Positions 8,574 to 17,849 of a DNA stretch of 64,000 nucleotides are shown here, piece after piece (position 1 is the stretch's first letter; the number at the start of each line of letters is the position of its first letter). Below the pieces are notes generated by a model. That model saw only the letters and a list, made by a program, of their open reading frames with translations. It did not search any database and was not told where the DNA came from. The position numbers and the translations under genes are program-made. The stretch lies in the NCBI RefSeq assembly GCF_014649715.1, contig NZ_BMTO01000002.1, forward strand, positions 543,054-607,053, given 5' to 3'. The stretch is from Streptomyces lateritius. Its GTDB lineage: Bacteria > Actinomycetota > Actinomycetes > Streptomycetales > Streptomycetaceae.

Positions 8574-11500
8574 ATGACGCGAGCAGAGCAGCCAGAGTCC
8601 GATGCCGCCCTTGTCGCAGACTCCCGCGAGCGCGCCGTCCGCGCGCTTCTGCGCCACCAGCCTCTTCGACGGCTCTGGAGCGCGCAGTTCGTCGGAGGGA
8701 CGGGGGACGCTCTCGCCCTCCTCGTCCTGGTGCTGCTGGGGTATCAGACCGCCGTGTCCGAGGGAGCCCTCGGAGGCGGGTACCGGGGCGCGGCGCTCGC
8801 CGTCGCCGCCGTGGTCGGCACACGCCTGCTGGCCTCCGTGCTCTTCGGCGCAGTCCTCCTCGGTCCGCTCACCGCGCTGACCGCGCCCGGCGGACCGCTC
8901 GACCGGCGCTGGACCATGATCGGAGCCGACGGGCTGCGGCTCGCGCTCCTCGTGGCCGCGCCGCTGTGGATCGACTGGACCCCGGACAAGGCCCTGTGGT
9001 TCCTGCTCGGCACCGTCTTCGTCACGGGCGCGGCCGAGCGGCTGTGGACCGTCGCCCGGGAGGGCGCGGCCCCCGCGCTGCTGCCCGCCCCGCCGCTGGA
9101 GGGCGCCACCGTACGGCCCCTGCCCGACCACCTGGACGCCCTGCGCCGGCTGTCCCTGCGGACGGGATTCCTCGCGGTCCCGGCCGCCGCCGCCGTGCTG
9201 CTCGTCGCCACGCTGATCGGCAACCTCCTCGGCACCGGCGTCGACTGGTTCTCGCTGCACCAGGCCGCCCTCGGCGCCTACGTCGCCGCCGGTCTGTTCG
9301 CCGCGTCCCTCGCCGTCCTGTACGCCGTCGAGCTGCCCGGCGGGCAGACGCCGAGGCCGCGCTCGCCCCTGGAGGGCCTGCGCCGCCCGTCGGCGGAGAA
9401 GGGCCGTACGGGTGTCGTCCCGCTGCTCGTCCTCGCCTGCGCCACCGTCGCCGCCGCCGTCGCCGCCGCCGCGGCGGTCGCCGTCCTGCACGCCCACGAC
9501 CTCGGCGGCGGGCCCGTCACCTTCGCGCTGCTGATCCTCCTGCTCAGCGGCGCCACCGGCGTCGGCATCCGTACAGCCGGATCGGTGCTCCCCGCGCTCT
9601 CCCGCCGCCGGCTCCTCGCCCTCGCGATCGCCCTCACCGGCATCGCGCTGCTCGCGATGGGCCTGGTGCCCGACACGGCGACCGTCCTGTTCCTCGCCGT
9701 GCTCGCCGGATACGCGAGCGGTGTCGCCGCCAACACCGGCCACATCCTCATCGACCAGGAGACCGAGGAGGCCCGGCGCCCCCGGGTGACCGAGCACCTC
9801 CAGGCCGTCGCCCGGGTCGCCATGGCGCTCGGCGCGCTCGGCGCCCCGCTGCTCGCCGCCGCCATCGGGCCGCACCGCCTCGCCTCCGGCAGCTTCGTCT
9901 TCGCCCACGGCGGCGCCGCCTTCACTCTGATGCTCGTCGGCGCGCTGTTGCTGCCGGTCGCCGCCCTCGTCCTCGCCAAGACCGACGACCGGGCCGGCGT
10001 ACCGCTGCGCCGCGATCTGCGCGACGCGCTGCGTGGCGCCGATCCCGTCCAGGCGCCGGCCGCGACCGGCTTCTTCATCGCCCTGGAGGGCGGTGACGGC
10101 GCCGGCAAGTCCACGCAGGCGGAGGCGCTCGCGGAGTGGATCCGCGCCAAGGGCCACGAGGTCGTCGTCACCCGCGAGCCGGGCGCGACACCGATCGGCA
10201 AGCGGCTGCGTTCGATCCTGCTGGACGTCTCCTCGGCCGGACTCTCGAACCGCGCCGAGGCGCTGCTGTACGCCGCCGACCGCGCCGAGCACGTCGACTG
10301 CCTGGTCAAGCCCGCCCTGGAGCGGGGCGCGGTGGTCATCTCCGACCGGTACATCGACTCGTCCGTCGCCTACCAGGGCGCCGGACGTGACCTCTCCCCG
10401 ACCGAGATCGCCCGGATCAACCGCTGGGCCACGGGCGGGCTCGTGCCGCACCTGACCGTGCTGCTCGACGTCGCGCCGGAGACCGCGCGGGAGCGGTTCA
10501 CCGAGGCCCCGGACCGGCTGGAGTCGGAGCCGCCGGAGTTCCACGCGCGCGTGCGGGCCGGCTTCCTCGCCCTGGCCGCCGGCGACCCGGGCCGCTACCT
10601 CGTCGTCGACGCCGGCCAGGAGCCGGAGGCCGTCACCACCGTCGTACGCCACCGGCTCGACCGGATGCTTCCGCTCTCGGAGGCCGAGGTGAAGGCCCAG
10701 GAGGAGGCGCGGCGGAAGGCCGAGGAGGAGGCGCGGCGACGGGCCGAGGAGGAGGCCGCGCGCAAGGCGGAGGAGGAGCGCCTGGAGCGTGAGCGCCAGG
10801 CGCAGCTCGCCAAGCTCCGTGCCGAGGAGGAGGAGCGCAGGCGCCGCGAGGAGGAAGAGGCGCGGCAGCGCGAGGCCGAACGGCAGGCGGAGGAGGCGCG
10901 TCGGCGGGCCGAGGAGGCCCGGCTGGCCGCCGAGGAGGAGCGCAAGCGGCGCGAGGCCGAGGAGAAGGCCCGCCGCGAGGAGCAGGAAAGGCTGCGCAAG
11001 CAGGCCGAGGAAGAGGCCCGGCTGCGCGCGGAGGCGGAGGAGCGCCGCCGCGAGAAGCAGCGCAAGGCCGAGGAGGCGCTGCTGCGGGCCGAGGAGGCGC
11101 GCCGGCTGGCCGAGGCCGCTGCGGCGAAGGCCGCGGAGGAGGCGGCACGGAAGGCCGCAGCCGAGGCGGCGGAGAAGGCCGCCCGGGAGTCCGCCGCCGC
11201 GAAGGCCGCCGCAGAGGCGCGAGCGGCCGAGGCCGAGCGGGCCGCCGAGGTGGCCAGGGCCGCGGAAGCCGCGCGTGCGGCGGAGGCCGAGCGTGCCGCG
11301 GAGGTGTCGCGGGCGGCGACGGTGTCGGCGAACGAGATCACCGTTTCGACGCCGATCGTGAAGCCGGAGGACATCCGCCCCGGGACGGCGAAGGGCGGCG
11401 CGGGCGATTCGGGTGCGAGGGACGCGAGGGATGCGGGTGCGGAGGATGCGGAGCGGGTGCTCCGGCCCGACGACGTGACGCAGACGGTCCCGCGGTTCTC

Positions 11501-11879
11501 GCCGGGCGAGATCACCGTCCCCACGCCGATCGTGAAGCCGGAGGACGTCCGGCCCGAGGAGGAGACGGCGGTTCTGCGGCCGGTGCGGGACGCGGACGAG
11601 ACCGCCGTGCTGCCGCCGGTGCGGGACGCCGACGAGACGGCTGTGCTGCCGCCCGTACGGAACGCCGATCCGGTCGACCGGGTGCCGCCGGGCTTCTTCC
11701 GCGACGAAAAGTCCGACGGGTCGGCCGACCGGACGCGGGAGCTGCCCCAGCTCGACGAGCAGGGCCGCCCGCGACGCCGCTCCGACTGGGCGGAGGAGAC
11801 CCCGCTCGACGACCTCCCGACCCTGGCGGACGAACTGCTCGGCCCGCATGACGACGAGGACGGCCGGCGCCGCCGCTAG
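8574..11879 (+). CDS. tmk: dTMP kinase fused to an MFS-like membrane domain and a charged coiled-coil tail
   Basis: 1101 residues in one uninterrupted frame from ATG 8574. Residues about 20-490 are a multi-helix membrane domain of MFS type. Residues about 498-697 are a complete thymidylate kinase: P-loop GDGAGKS at 507-513, 'REPGATPIGKRLR', the DRY-type motif 'SDRYIDSSVAYQG', and a lid region. The kinase makes dTDP from dTMP for DNA synthesis. Residues about 697-915 are an Ala/Glu/Arg-rich, almost certainly coiled-coil stretch. The C-terminus carries two copies of 'EITV-S/P-TPIVKPED' (near 920 and 978) and three 'DETAVL-PPVR' type repeats. The kinase sits directly upstream of holB, the usual tmk-holB pairing. 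The fusion recurs in Streptomyces as far as I recall; the role of the membrane part is unknown. Confidence 0.93.
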   Translation: MTRAEQPESDAALVADSRERAVRALLRHQPLRRLWSAQFVGGTGDALALLVLVLLGYQTAVSEGALGGGYRGAALAVAAVVGTRLLASVLFGAVLLGPLTALTAPGGPLDRRWTMIGADGLRLALLVAAPLWIDWTPDKALWFLLGTVFVTGAAERLWTVAREGAAPALLPAPPLEGATVRPLPDHLDALRRLSLRTGFLAVPAAAAVLLVATLIGNLLGTGVDWFSLHQAALGAYVAAGLFAASLAVLYAVELPGGQTPRPRSPLEGLRRPSAEKGRTGVVPLLVLACATVAAAVAAAAAVAVLHAHDLGGGPVTFALLILLLSGATGVGIRTAGSVLPALSRRRLLALAIALTGIALLAMGLVPDTATVLFLAVLAGYASGVAANTGHILIDQETEEARRPRVTEHLQAVARVAMALGALGAPLLAAAIGPHRLASGSFVFAHGGAAFTLMLVGALLLPVAALVLAKTDDRAGVPLRRDLRDALRGADPVQAPAATGFFIALEGGDGAGKSTQAEALAEWIRAKGHEVVVTREPGATPIGKRLRSILLDVSSAGLSNRAEALLYAADRAEHVDCLVKPALERGAVVISDRYIDSSVAYQGAGRDLSPTEIARINRWATGGLVPHLTVLLDVAPETARERFTEAPDRLESEPPEFHARVRAGFLALAAGDPGRYLVVDAGQEPEAVTTVVRHRLDRMLPLSEAEVKAQEEARRKAEEEARRRAEEEAARKAEEERLERERQAQLAKLRAEEEERRRREEEEARQREAERQAEEARRRAEEARLAAEEERKRREAEEKARREEQERLRKQAEEEARLRAEAEERRREKQRKAEEALLRAEEARRLAEAAAAKAAEEAARKAAAEAAEKAARESAAAKAAAEARAAEAERAAEVARAAEAARAAEAERAAEVSRAATVSANEITVSTPIVKPEDIRPGTAKGGAGDSGARDARDAGAEDAERVLRPDDVTQTVPRFSPGEITVPTPIVKPEDVRPEEETAVLRPVRDADETAVLPPVRDADETAVLPPVRNADPVDRVPPGFFRDEKSDGSADRTRELPQLDEQGRPRRRSDWAEETPLDDLPTLADELLGPHDDEDGRRRR

Positions 11880-11993
11880 GCCGTGGCGGCGGTCGGCCCG
11901 GTCGACGGGTCGGTATTCGACGGGTCGGCGGTGGTGCCAGGCGGGGGTGTCGGTCAGGTGCTCCACAATGGAGGGCGTACCTGAGGAGGGCAC

Positions 11994-13196
11994 ATGGCCG
12001 TATGGGACGACCTGGTCGGACAGGAGCGGGTCGCGGAGCAGCTCGGCGCCGCCGCGCGGGACGCCGACGCGCTCGTGACCGCCCATGCGGCCGGAGGGCC
12101 CGAGCCCGACGCGTCCAGCATGACCCACGCCTGGCTCTTCACCGGCCCCCCCGGCTCCGGCCGGGCGACCGCCGCGCGCGCCTTCGCCGCCGCGCTGCAG
12201 TGCCTCAGCCCGGACCGGGCGCTGGGCGGAGTGCCGGGCTGCGGGTTCTGCGACGGCTGCCACACCTCCCTCGTCGGGACGCACGCCGATGTCGAGGTCA
12301 TCCGGACGGATCTGCTCTCCATCGGCGTGAAGGAGACCCGCGAGCTCGTCCGGCGCGCCCAGCTCTCGCCCGCCGGCGGTCGCTGGCAGGTGATCGTCAT
12401 GGAGGACGCCGACCGGCTCACCGAGGGCGCGGGGAACGTCCTGCTGAAGGCGGTGGAGGAGCCCGCTCCGCGCACGGTCTGGCTGCTCTGCGCGCCCTCC
12501 CTGGAGGACGTGCTGCCGACCATCCGCTCCCGCTGCCGCCACCTGACCCTGCGTACGCCCCCGGTGGAGGCGGTCGCCGACGTGCTCGTACGGCGGGACG
12601 GCATCGACCCCCAGGTCGCCGCGGCGGCCGCCCGCGCCACCCAGGGTCACATCGACCGCGCCCGGCGGCTCGCCACCGACGAGCGGGCCCGTGCCCGGCG
12701 GGCGGTGGTGCTCAAACTGCCGCTGCGGGTCGACGACGTCGGCGGCTGCCTCAAGGCGGCCCAGGAGCTGATCGACGCCGCGGGCGAGGACGCCAAGCAG
12801 GTCGCCGACGAGGTCGACGTCAAGGAGACCGAGGACATGCGGGCGGCCCTCGGCGGGGGCCAGGGCGGGCGGATGCCGCGCGGCACGGCCGGGGTGATGA
12901 AGGACCTGGAGGAGCGGCAGAAGCGGCGCAAGACGCGTACCCAGCGCGACAGCCTGGACCTCGCCCTCACCGACCTGACCGGCTTCTACCGCGATGTGCT
13001 GACCCTCCAGCTGCGGGCGCGGACGGCGCTCGCCAACGAGGACGTACGGGACGCGGTGGAGCGGATCGCCCGGGACACCACCCCGGAGCGGACCCTGCGC
13101 CGGATCGAGGCGGTGCTCGCCTGCCGCGAGGCACTGGACCGCAACGTCGCCCCGCTGCTGGCGGTGGAGGCGATGACGATGGCCCTCCGCGACTAG
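11994..13196 (+). CDS. holB: DNA polymerase III delta' subunit (clamp loader)
   Basis: 400 residues from ATG 11994 with GAGGAGG just upstream. It is an AAA+ clamp-loader subunit. The Walker A equivalent is 'GPPGSGRAT', with Arg in place of the essential Lys, as expected for a non-hydrolysing delta'. A zinc module of four Cys follows ('CLS...GCGFCDGC'), and the sensor/SRC motif is 'TIRSRCRHL'. It works with DnaX and HolA to load the beta clamp. A charged insert around residues 265-310 is common in actinobacterial homologues. The spacing of about 115 bases from tmk leaves room for its own promoter, but co-transcription is likely. Confidence 0.93.
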   Translation: MAVWDDLVGQERVAEQLGAAARDADALVTAHAAGGPEPDASSMTHAWLFTGPPGSGRATAARAFAAALQCLSPDRALGGVPGCGFCDGCHTSLVGTHADVEVIRTDLLSIGVKETRELVRRAQLSPAGGRWQVIVMEDADRLTEGAGNVLLKAVEEPAPRTVWLLCAPSLEDVLPTIRSRCRHLTLRTPPVEAVADVLVRRDGIDPQVAAAAARATQGHIDRARRLATDERARARRAVVLKLPLRVDDVGGCLKAAQELIDAAGEDAKQVADEVDVKETEDMRAALGGGQGGRMPRGTAGVMKDLEERQKRRKTRTQRDSLDLALTDLTGFYRDVLTLQLRARTALANEDVRDAVERIARDTTPERTLRRIEAVLACREALDRNVAPLLAVEAMTMALRD

Positions 13197-13205
13197 GGGG
13201 GCTTG

Positions 13206-13231
13206 TGGATCAGTGCGCAGATCGTGATCCA
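13206..13231. promoter_or_regulatory. Inverted repeat upstream of the peptidase gene
   Basis: TGGATCA at 13206-13212 and TGATCCA at 13225-13231 form perfect 7-base arms with a 12-base spacer, 67 bases before the peptidase start and 9 after the holB stop. It could be an operator or part of a weak terminator. Confidence 0.3.
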
Positions 13232-13297
13232 GGCGGATGTCCACAGGCAGGGGTACCGACTGGACACCGAACGTACTCGTACGGATACGCTCCGGGA

Positions 13298-14857
13298 ATG
13301 GACTCCAGGCGCTTGCTCCGTATGTCTGCCACGGCCCTCGCGGTGGCCGGGCTGATCCTCTCCGGCTGCGCGGGCGGGAGCGGCGCCGCCGGACCCTCCG
13401 GATCGAGGACGGCGACGACGTCCGCTGTCGCGACGGCCGCGACGCCCGACCCCGCCCTGCGCGGTTTCTACGGGCAGAAGCTCACCTGGCGCGACTGCGG
13501 TGTCCCCAAGTTCGAGTGCGCCACCCTGCGCGCGCCGCTCGACTACGCCAGGCCGGACGCCGAGGAGATCCGGCTCGCCGTCTCCCGGATCAAGGCGACG
13601 GGCCCGGGCAAGCGGGTCGGCTCGCTCCTGGTCAACCCGGGCGGTCCCGGCGGCTCCGCCGTCGGCTACCTCCAGGGGTACGCCGGCATCGGTTACCCGG
13701 CCCCCGTCCGCGCCCGCTACGACATGGTGGCCGTCGACCCCCGCGGAGTGGCCCGCAGCGAGCCCGTCGAGTGTCTGACCGGCCCGCAGATGGACGCGTT
13801 CACCCAGGTCGACCAGACGCCGGACGACGCGCGCGAGAAGGAGCTGCTCAGCACCTCCTTCAAGGAGTTCGCGGCGGGCTGCGAGAAGCGCTCCGCGAAG
13901 ATCCTGCCGCACGTGTCCACCGTGGAGACCGCCCGGGACATGGACATCCTGCGGGCGGTGCTCGGCGACGAGAAGCTGAACTACGTGGGGGCGTCGTACG
14001 GCACCTTCCTCGGTGCGACCTATGCCGAGCTGTTCCCCGGCCGGGTCGGCCGGCTCGTCCTGGACGGGGCGATGGACCCGTCGCTGAAGGCGGCCGACCT
14101 CAACCGCGACCAGACGGCCGGTTTCGAGACCGCCTTCCGGGCCTTCGCGGCGGACTGCGTGAAGAAGACCGACTGCCCGCTCGGCACGGAGTCGGTCGCC
14201 GCGGCCACGGCCAACATGAAGACCTTCTTCCGTGACGTCGACGCCAAGCCGGTGCCGACCGGCGACAGCCGCGACCTGGGGGAGTCCCTGGCCACGACCG
14301 GGGTGATCGCCGCGATGTACGACGAGGGAGCCTGGCCCCAGCTGCGGGAGGCGCTGACGCGGGCGATGGGCGGCGAGGGATCGGGCCTGCTCGCCCTGGC
14401 CGACAGCTACTACGAGCGGGAGCCGGACGGCACGTACGCGAACCTGATGTTCGCCAACGCGGCGGTGAACTGCCTGGACTCCCCGCCCTCATTCGCCGGC
14501 CCCGTCGACGCAGAGAGGGCGGTGCCCTCGTTCGAGGAGGCGTCCCCGGTCTTCGGCGCGGGCCTGGCCTGGGCGGCCCTGAACTGCACCTACTGGCCGA
14601 CCCCCGCGACCGGCCGCCCCCACCGCATCACCGCCGAGGGCGCCGCCCCGATCGTCGTCGTCGGCACCACCCGCGACCCGGCCACCCCCTACAAGTGGGC
14701 GCAGTCCCTGGCCGAGCAGCTGGCCTCCGGAAGCCTGCTCACCTACGAGGGCGACGGGCACACGGCGTACGGCCGCGGCAGCGACTGCGTCGACACCGCG
14801 ATCAACACCTATTTGCTCGAGGGCACCGTCCCTCAGGACGGCAAGCGCTGCACCTGA
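13298..14857 (+). CDS. Secreted alpha/beta-hydrolase peptidase lipoprotein (tripeptidyl aminopeptidase family)
   Basis: 519 residues from ATG 13298. The signal peptide ends in LSGC with lipidated Cys24, followed by a Ser/Thr/Ala linker. The alpha/beta-hydrolase fold shows the oxyanion 'NPGGPGGS' motif near residues 110-117, the nucleophile Ser233 in GASYG, the acid residue in 'GTTRDPATP' and the His in 'GDGHTAYG' near the C-terminus. The C-terminal TAP domain pattern is typical of the Streptomyces Tap/SlpD/SlpE mycelium-associated proteases, which remove tripeptides from N-termini outside the cell. It is anchored on the outer membrane face. There is no obvious link to neighbouring genes. Confidence 0.88.
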   Translation: MDSRRLLRMSATALAVAGLILSGCAGGSGAAGPSGSRTATTSAVATAATPDPALRGFYGQKLTWRDCGVPKFECATLRAPLDYARPDAEEIRLAVSRIKATGPGKRVGSLLVNPGGPGGSAVGYLQGYAGIGYPAPVRARYDMVAVDPRGVARSEPVECLTGPQMDAFTQVDQTPDDAREKELLSTSFKEFAAGCEKRSAKILPHVSTVETARDMDILRAVLGDEKLNYVGASYGTFLGATYAELFPGRVGRLVLDGAMDPSLKAADLNRDQTAGFETAFRAFAADCVKKTDCPLGTESVAAATANMKTFFRDVDAKPVPTGDSRDLGESLATTGVIAAMYDEGAWPQLREALTRAMGGEGSGLLALADSYYEREPDGTYANLMFANAAVNCLDSPPSFAGPVDAERAVPSFEEASPVFGAGLAWAALNCTYWPTPATGRPHRITAEGAAPIVVVGTTRDPATPYKWAQSLAEQLASGSLLTYEGDGHTAYGRGSDCVDTAINTYLLEGTVPQDGKRCT

Positions 14858-14885
14858 GGGGTGGCGCGGGCCACTTGGAGGGTGG

Positions 14886-14915
14886 TCAGGAGCACCCCCG
14901 GAAACTGTGTAGACT
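14886..14915 (+). promoter_or_regulatory. Possible promoter of tRNA-Thr
   Basis: A -10-like TAGACT lies at 14910-14915, 40 bases before the tRNA, with a weak -35 candidate TCAGGA at 14886-14891 (18-base spacer). Only the -10 is persuasive. Confidence 0.3.
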
Positions 14916-14954
14916 TGGCGTCGCTGCTGCACCCACCATGGGACCGCACGGCAT

Positions 14955-15028
14955 GCCGCCTTAGCTCAGTTGGCCAGAGCAACGCACTCGTAATGCGTAG
15001 GTCTCGGGTTCGAATCCCGAAGGCGGCT
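14955..15028 (+). tRNA. tRNA-Thr, anticodon CGT
   Basis: 74 bases. The acceptor stem GCCGCCT (14955-14961) pairs with AGGCGGC (15021-15027), with discriminator T at 15028. The D-arm 'AGCTCAGTTGGCCAGAGC', anticodon stem ACGCA/TGCGT with loop CTCGTAA (anticodon CGT), and T-arm TCGGGTTCGAATCCCGA are all complete. CCA is not encoded. It decodes ACG. Confidence 0.97.
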
Positions 15029-15035
15029 CTGTAGA

Positions 15036-15072
15036 AGCCTCAGGACTCACTCGCCGTGACCTGGGGCTTTTG
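15036..15072 (+). terminator. Terminator of tRNA-Thr
   Basis: AGCCTCAGG (15036-15044) pairs with CCTGGGGCT (15060-15068) with one G-T pair, followed by TTTT and a second T-run. Confidence 0.75.
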
Positions 15073-15171
15073 CTTTTCTCCCGTGCGTCGGCAGGGTGAC
15101 CCTCAACAGCGGGGCAGCGGAGGATGGTTCGGACACGAGGCGTCGAACACCGCACCGGAGGAGAGGTAACG

Positions 15172-15939
15172 ATGAGCACCACCGCCGAGCAGGCGACCGC
15201 GTCGGGCGAGGGTGAAGCCCCCCGGACATCCGCGCCGGACCGGGAACTGGTGGCCACCGAGCGGACGCGGTTGCGCCGGATGCGCCACAAGGGAAGCCAC
15301 CGGCGCGCCGACCTGGAAGCGGTGCTGGCCGCCGGGTTCCTGTGTCACCTCGGTGTGACCGTCGACGGGACGCCCATGGTGGTGCCGACCGCGTACGGGA
15401 CCGAGGGCGACCGGATCTACCTGCACGGCTCGGTGGCCAGCCGCAGCCTGGTCCAGGCCCCCGACACGACGGTGTGCGTCACGGTGACGCACGTCGACGG
15501 GCTGGTCCTCGCCCGGTCGGTCTTCGAGCACGGCGTCAACTACCGCTGCGCGATGATCTACGGCGTTCCGCGCCTGGTCACCGACCCGGAGGAGAAGCTG
15601 CGGGGTCTGCGGGCGCTCACCGAGCAGTGCGCGCCGGGCCAGTGGGAGTACGCCCGGCAGCCCAGCCGCAAGGAACTCGCGGCGACCGCCCTGATCGCGC
15701 TCGACCTCACCGAGGCCTCGGTGAAGATCGCCGGGGGACCGCCGGACGACGGCGACAGCCCGGACGCGGAACTGGGCCTGTGGGCCGGTGTCCTGCCGGT
15801 GGTCACCACCTTCGGGGCGCCCCTCGCCGACCCGGTGCTTCCGCCGGGCATCGAGCCGCCTGCCCATGTGCGGGACCGGGAGGGCCTGGTGCTCGGCGAG
15901 GCGGTCCGGCCCCCGGCCGCCGACGACGCCTCTGTGTAG
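15172..15939 (+). CDS. Pyridoxamine 5'-phosphate oxidase-like FMN-binding protein
   Basis: 255 residues from ATG 15172, with GGAGGAGAGG 8-10 bases upstream. The split-barrel flavin-binding fold is suggested by 'LAAGFLCHLGVTVDGTPMVVPTAYG', 'IYLHGSVASRSL', 'VCVTVTHVDGLVLARSVFEHGVNYRC' and the later 'SRKELAAT'. This matches the actinobacterial family related to NimA/PNPOx that binds FMN (or sometimes F420 or haem). The first 35 residues are disordered. It is likely cytoplasmic; the substrate is unknown. It stands alone between the tRNA terminator and an MFS gene transcribed in the same direction. Confidence 0.8.
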   Translation: MSTTAEQATASGEGEAPRTSAPDRELVATERTRLRRMRHKGSHRRADLEAVLAAGFLCHLGVTVDGTPMVVPTAYGTEGDRIYLHGSVASRSLVQAPDTTVCVTVTHVDGLVLARSVFEHGVNYRCAMIYGVPRLVTDPEEKLRGLRALTEQCAPGQWEYARQPSRKELAATALIALDLTEASVKIAGGPPDDGDSPDAELGLWAGVLPVVTTFGAPLADPVLPPGIEPPAHVRDREGLVLGEAVRPPAADDASV

Positions 15940-16008
15940 TGTTGCTAAAGCGTCCTTGAAGATCTATTCGCTTGTGCTGACGCGTCGGGGTGCGGCAGGT
16001 TCGCCGGT

Positions 16009-17310
16009 ATGCGACTCGACTCACCCTGGCGCGTTGCCGACTTCCGTACGCTGTTCTCCGCCGCCGTTCTCAGCCACCTCGGAACCAACGTCGGTTACGT
16101 CGCCGTCCCGCTGATCGCGGTCGAGGCACTGGACGCGAGCCCCGGCGAGGTCGGCGCGCTCGCCACCCTCTCGACCCTCGCCTTCCTGCTCATCGGACTT
16201 CCGGCCGGCGCCTGGGTGGACCGGATGCGCCAGCGCCGGGTCCTGATCGCGGCGGACGCGGCGCGCGGACTGCTCTTCGCCTCCGTGCCCGTCGCCTGGT
16301 GGTGCGACGCCCTCACCCTCGGCCAGCTCTACGCGGTCGTGCTCATCAGCGGATGCGCCACGGTCTTCTACGACGTCACGGGGCAGAGCATCCTGCCGCG
16401 CTTCGTCGGCCGGGCCGGACTCGTGCAGGCCAACGCGGCCGTGGTCAGCCTGATGGCCGTCACCAACGTCGCGGGGCGCGGCGCGGGCGGTGGCCTGGTC
16501 CAGCTGCTCACCGCCCCGTTGGCGGTGGCGGGGACGGCAGTGAGCCATCTCGCCTCCGCCGTACGGCTCCTGTGGCTGAAGGAGCCCGCCGCCGTCCCCG
16601 CCGCCCCGGCCACACCGCGGCGCGAGCCGCTTCGGGCCCAGATCGCCGCGGGTGTACGGCACGTGTCCGGGAACAAGGAGCTGCGGGCGCTCGCGCTCTC
16701 CGCCTCCCTCACCAACCTCGGTTCGCAGATCCTCAACACCCTGATGCCGGTGCTCTTCGTCCGCGAGCTGGGACTCTCGGCGGGCGTCCTCGGCGTCTAC
16801 TGGGCGGCCGGAGGCGTCGGCCTGCTGCTGGGCTCCCGGTGCGCCCGGGCGGTCGCCTCCCGCCTCGGTTACGGCCGCACCCTCGGCCTCGCCGGTCTCC
16901 TGCTCGCCCCCGCCGGACTGCTCGTCCCGCTCGTGGGCCACGGCCCCTGGCTGTGGATCGCGGGCGCCGGATGGCTGCTCGCCATGTTCAAGACCGGGAT
17001 GGACAACGTTCTCGGCGTGAGTCTGCGCCAGCGGATGACCCCGGACGCCCTGCTCGGCCGCATGAACGCCACCTTCCGGTTCCTGCTCACCGGGGCCCTC
17101 GCGATCGGCGCCGCGGTCGCGGGCCTCCTCGGTGAACTCGCCGGCCTCCATCTCACCCTGTGGGTGGGCGGGGTCCTTCTCGCCACCGCCTTCCTGCCGG
17201 TGTTCCTCTCCCCGGTCCGCACTCGTCGCGACCTGCCGGCGGAGGCGCCGCGAGCGCCGGGGAGCGGCATCCCCGTGCCGGAGCCGGCCGCCCCCGTACG
17301 GGAGGCCTGA
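16009..17310 (+). CDS. MFS efflux transporter
   Basis: 433 residues from ATG 16009. It has twelve predicted membrane helices and the MFS signature between helices 2 and 3 in the form 'GAWVDRMRQRRVLI'. The family is the actinobacterial enterobactin-exporter-like (MFS_3) group, which exports drugs or small metabolites by proton antiport. 'DVTGQSILPRFVGRAGLVQANA' in the middle is characteristic of this group. The AT-rich 15940-16008 gap probably carries its promoter. The C-terminal 30 residues are a Pro-rich cytoplasmic tail. Confidence 0.85.
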   Translation: MRLDSPWRVADFRTLFSAAVLSHLGTNVGYVAVPLIAVEALDASPGEVGALATLSTLAFLLIGLPAGAWVDRMRQRRVLIAADAARGLLFASVPVAWWCDALTLGQLYAVVLISGCATVFYDVTGQSILPRFVGRAGLVQANAAVVSLMAVTNVAGRGAGGGLVQLLTAPLAVAGTAVSHLASAVRLLWLKEPAAVPAAPATPRREPLRAQIAAGVRHVSGNKELRALALSASLTNLGSQILNTLMPVLFVRELGLSAGVLGVYWAAGGVGLLLGSRCARAVASRLGYGRTLGLAGLLLAPAGLLVPLVGHGPWLWIAGAGWLLAMFKTGMDNVLGVSLRQRMTPDALLGRMNATFRFLLTGALAIGAAVAGLLGELAGLHLTLWVGGVLLATAFLPVFLSPVRTRRDLPAEAPRAPGSGIPVPEPAAPVREA

Positions 17311-17393
17311 CCGCCGGCCGGAAACGGCGAGGCGGACCAAAGGCGAGGGGGCGGGCGAGGGGCGACGGAGGAGACGGAGGAGGGGCGTGCCGA

Positions 17394-17422
17394 GGACCGG
17401 CCCGCGCGGCGGGGGCCGGTCC
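17394..17422. terminator. Bidirectional hairpin between convergent genes
   Basis: GGACCGGCCC (17394-17403) pairs perfectly with GGGCCGGTCC (17413-17422). It lies between the MFS gene and the reverse-strand DUF6479 gene. Confidence 0.65.
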
Positions 17423-17447
17423 CAGCGCCGGGAAGGGGCTGGGCGGG

Positions 17448-17849
17448 TCAGTCGCCGTGGCCCGGGCCGCCGCTGCCGAAGCCGCCGCTGGAGATGCCGC
17501 CCCACTTGCGCTTCTCCTCGCTCGGCGGTTCGGGTGAGGTCTCGGTCCCGGACGTCCCCGAGTCCTTGAGCTGGTACGGCATGAGCCGGTGCTCGCCGTC
17601 GGTCTGTGGCATCTCGGCGGGCCTGCGGTACTCGGAGGCCTCGCCGGGGGGACGGTCCGTCTCCGGCCGGTGCGGCTGCTCCTCGGGCTTGGGCGTCGGG
17701 CTCTCCTTGTCCATGAGCCTCATCCCGAGCACGAACGCGCCGATCAGCACGGCGACGACGACCAGGCCACCCAGCACCTGGGCCAGCCCGGACTGCCAGA
17801 CCTTGGCCGCCGTGACGACCTCTACGGAACTCATCACAAATGCGTTCAT
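17448..17849 (-). CDS. DUF6479 family small membrane protein
   Basis: 133 residues. One membrane helix at about residues 24-45 ('VLGGLVVVAVLIGAFVLGMRL') is followed by a hydrophilic tail with 'PEEQPHRPE', 'GEHRLMPYQLK' and a Gly-rich end. This pattern matches the Streptomyces-restricted DUF6479 family of unknown function. An internal ATG six codons on (MSSVEV) is an alternative start. It is transcribed divergently from the sigma factor gene, with about 150 bases between them. Confidence 0.72.
   Translation of the reverse strand: MNAFVMSSVEVVTAAKVWQSGLAQVLGGLVVVAVLIGAFVLGMRLMDKESPTPKPEEQPHRPETDRPPGEASEYRRPAEMPQTDGEHRLMPYQLKDSGTSGTETSPEPPSEEKRKWGGISSGGFGSGGPGHGD

Noticed and set aside
10665..11879. 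A separate gene for the coiled-coil tail of the dTMP kinase protein.
   Set aside because: The frame is continuous with the kinase and shows no internal start with a good ribosome binding site.
8055..13244. A 1729-codon open frame on the reverse strand across topA, tmk and holB, and similar ones at 5083-8823, 34041-37412 and 57681-61127 (its N-terminal part).
   Set aside because: They lie opposite genes with clear family motifs; GC-rich third positions leave antisense frames free of stops. Their products are Arg/Gly/Leu-rich with no recognisable domain.
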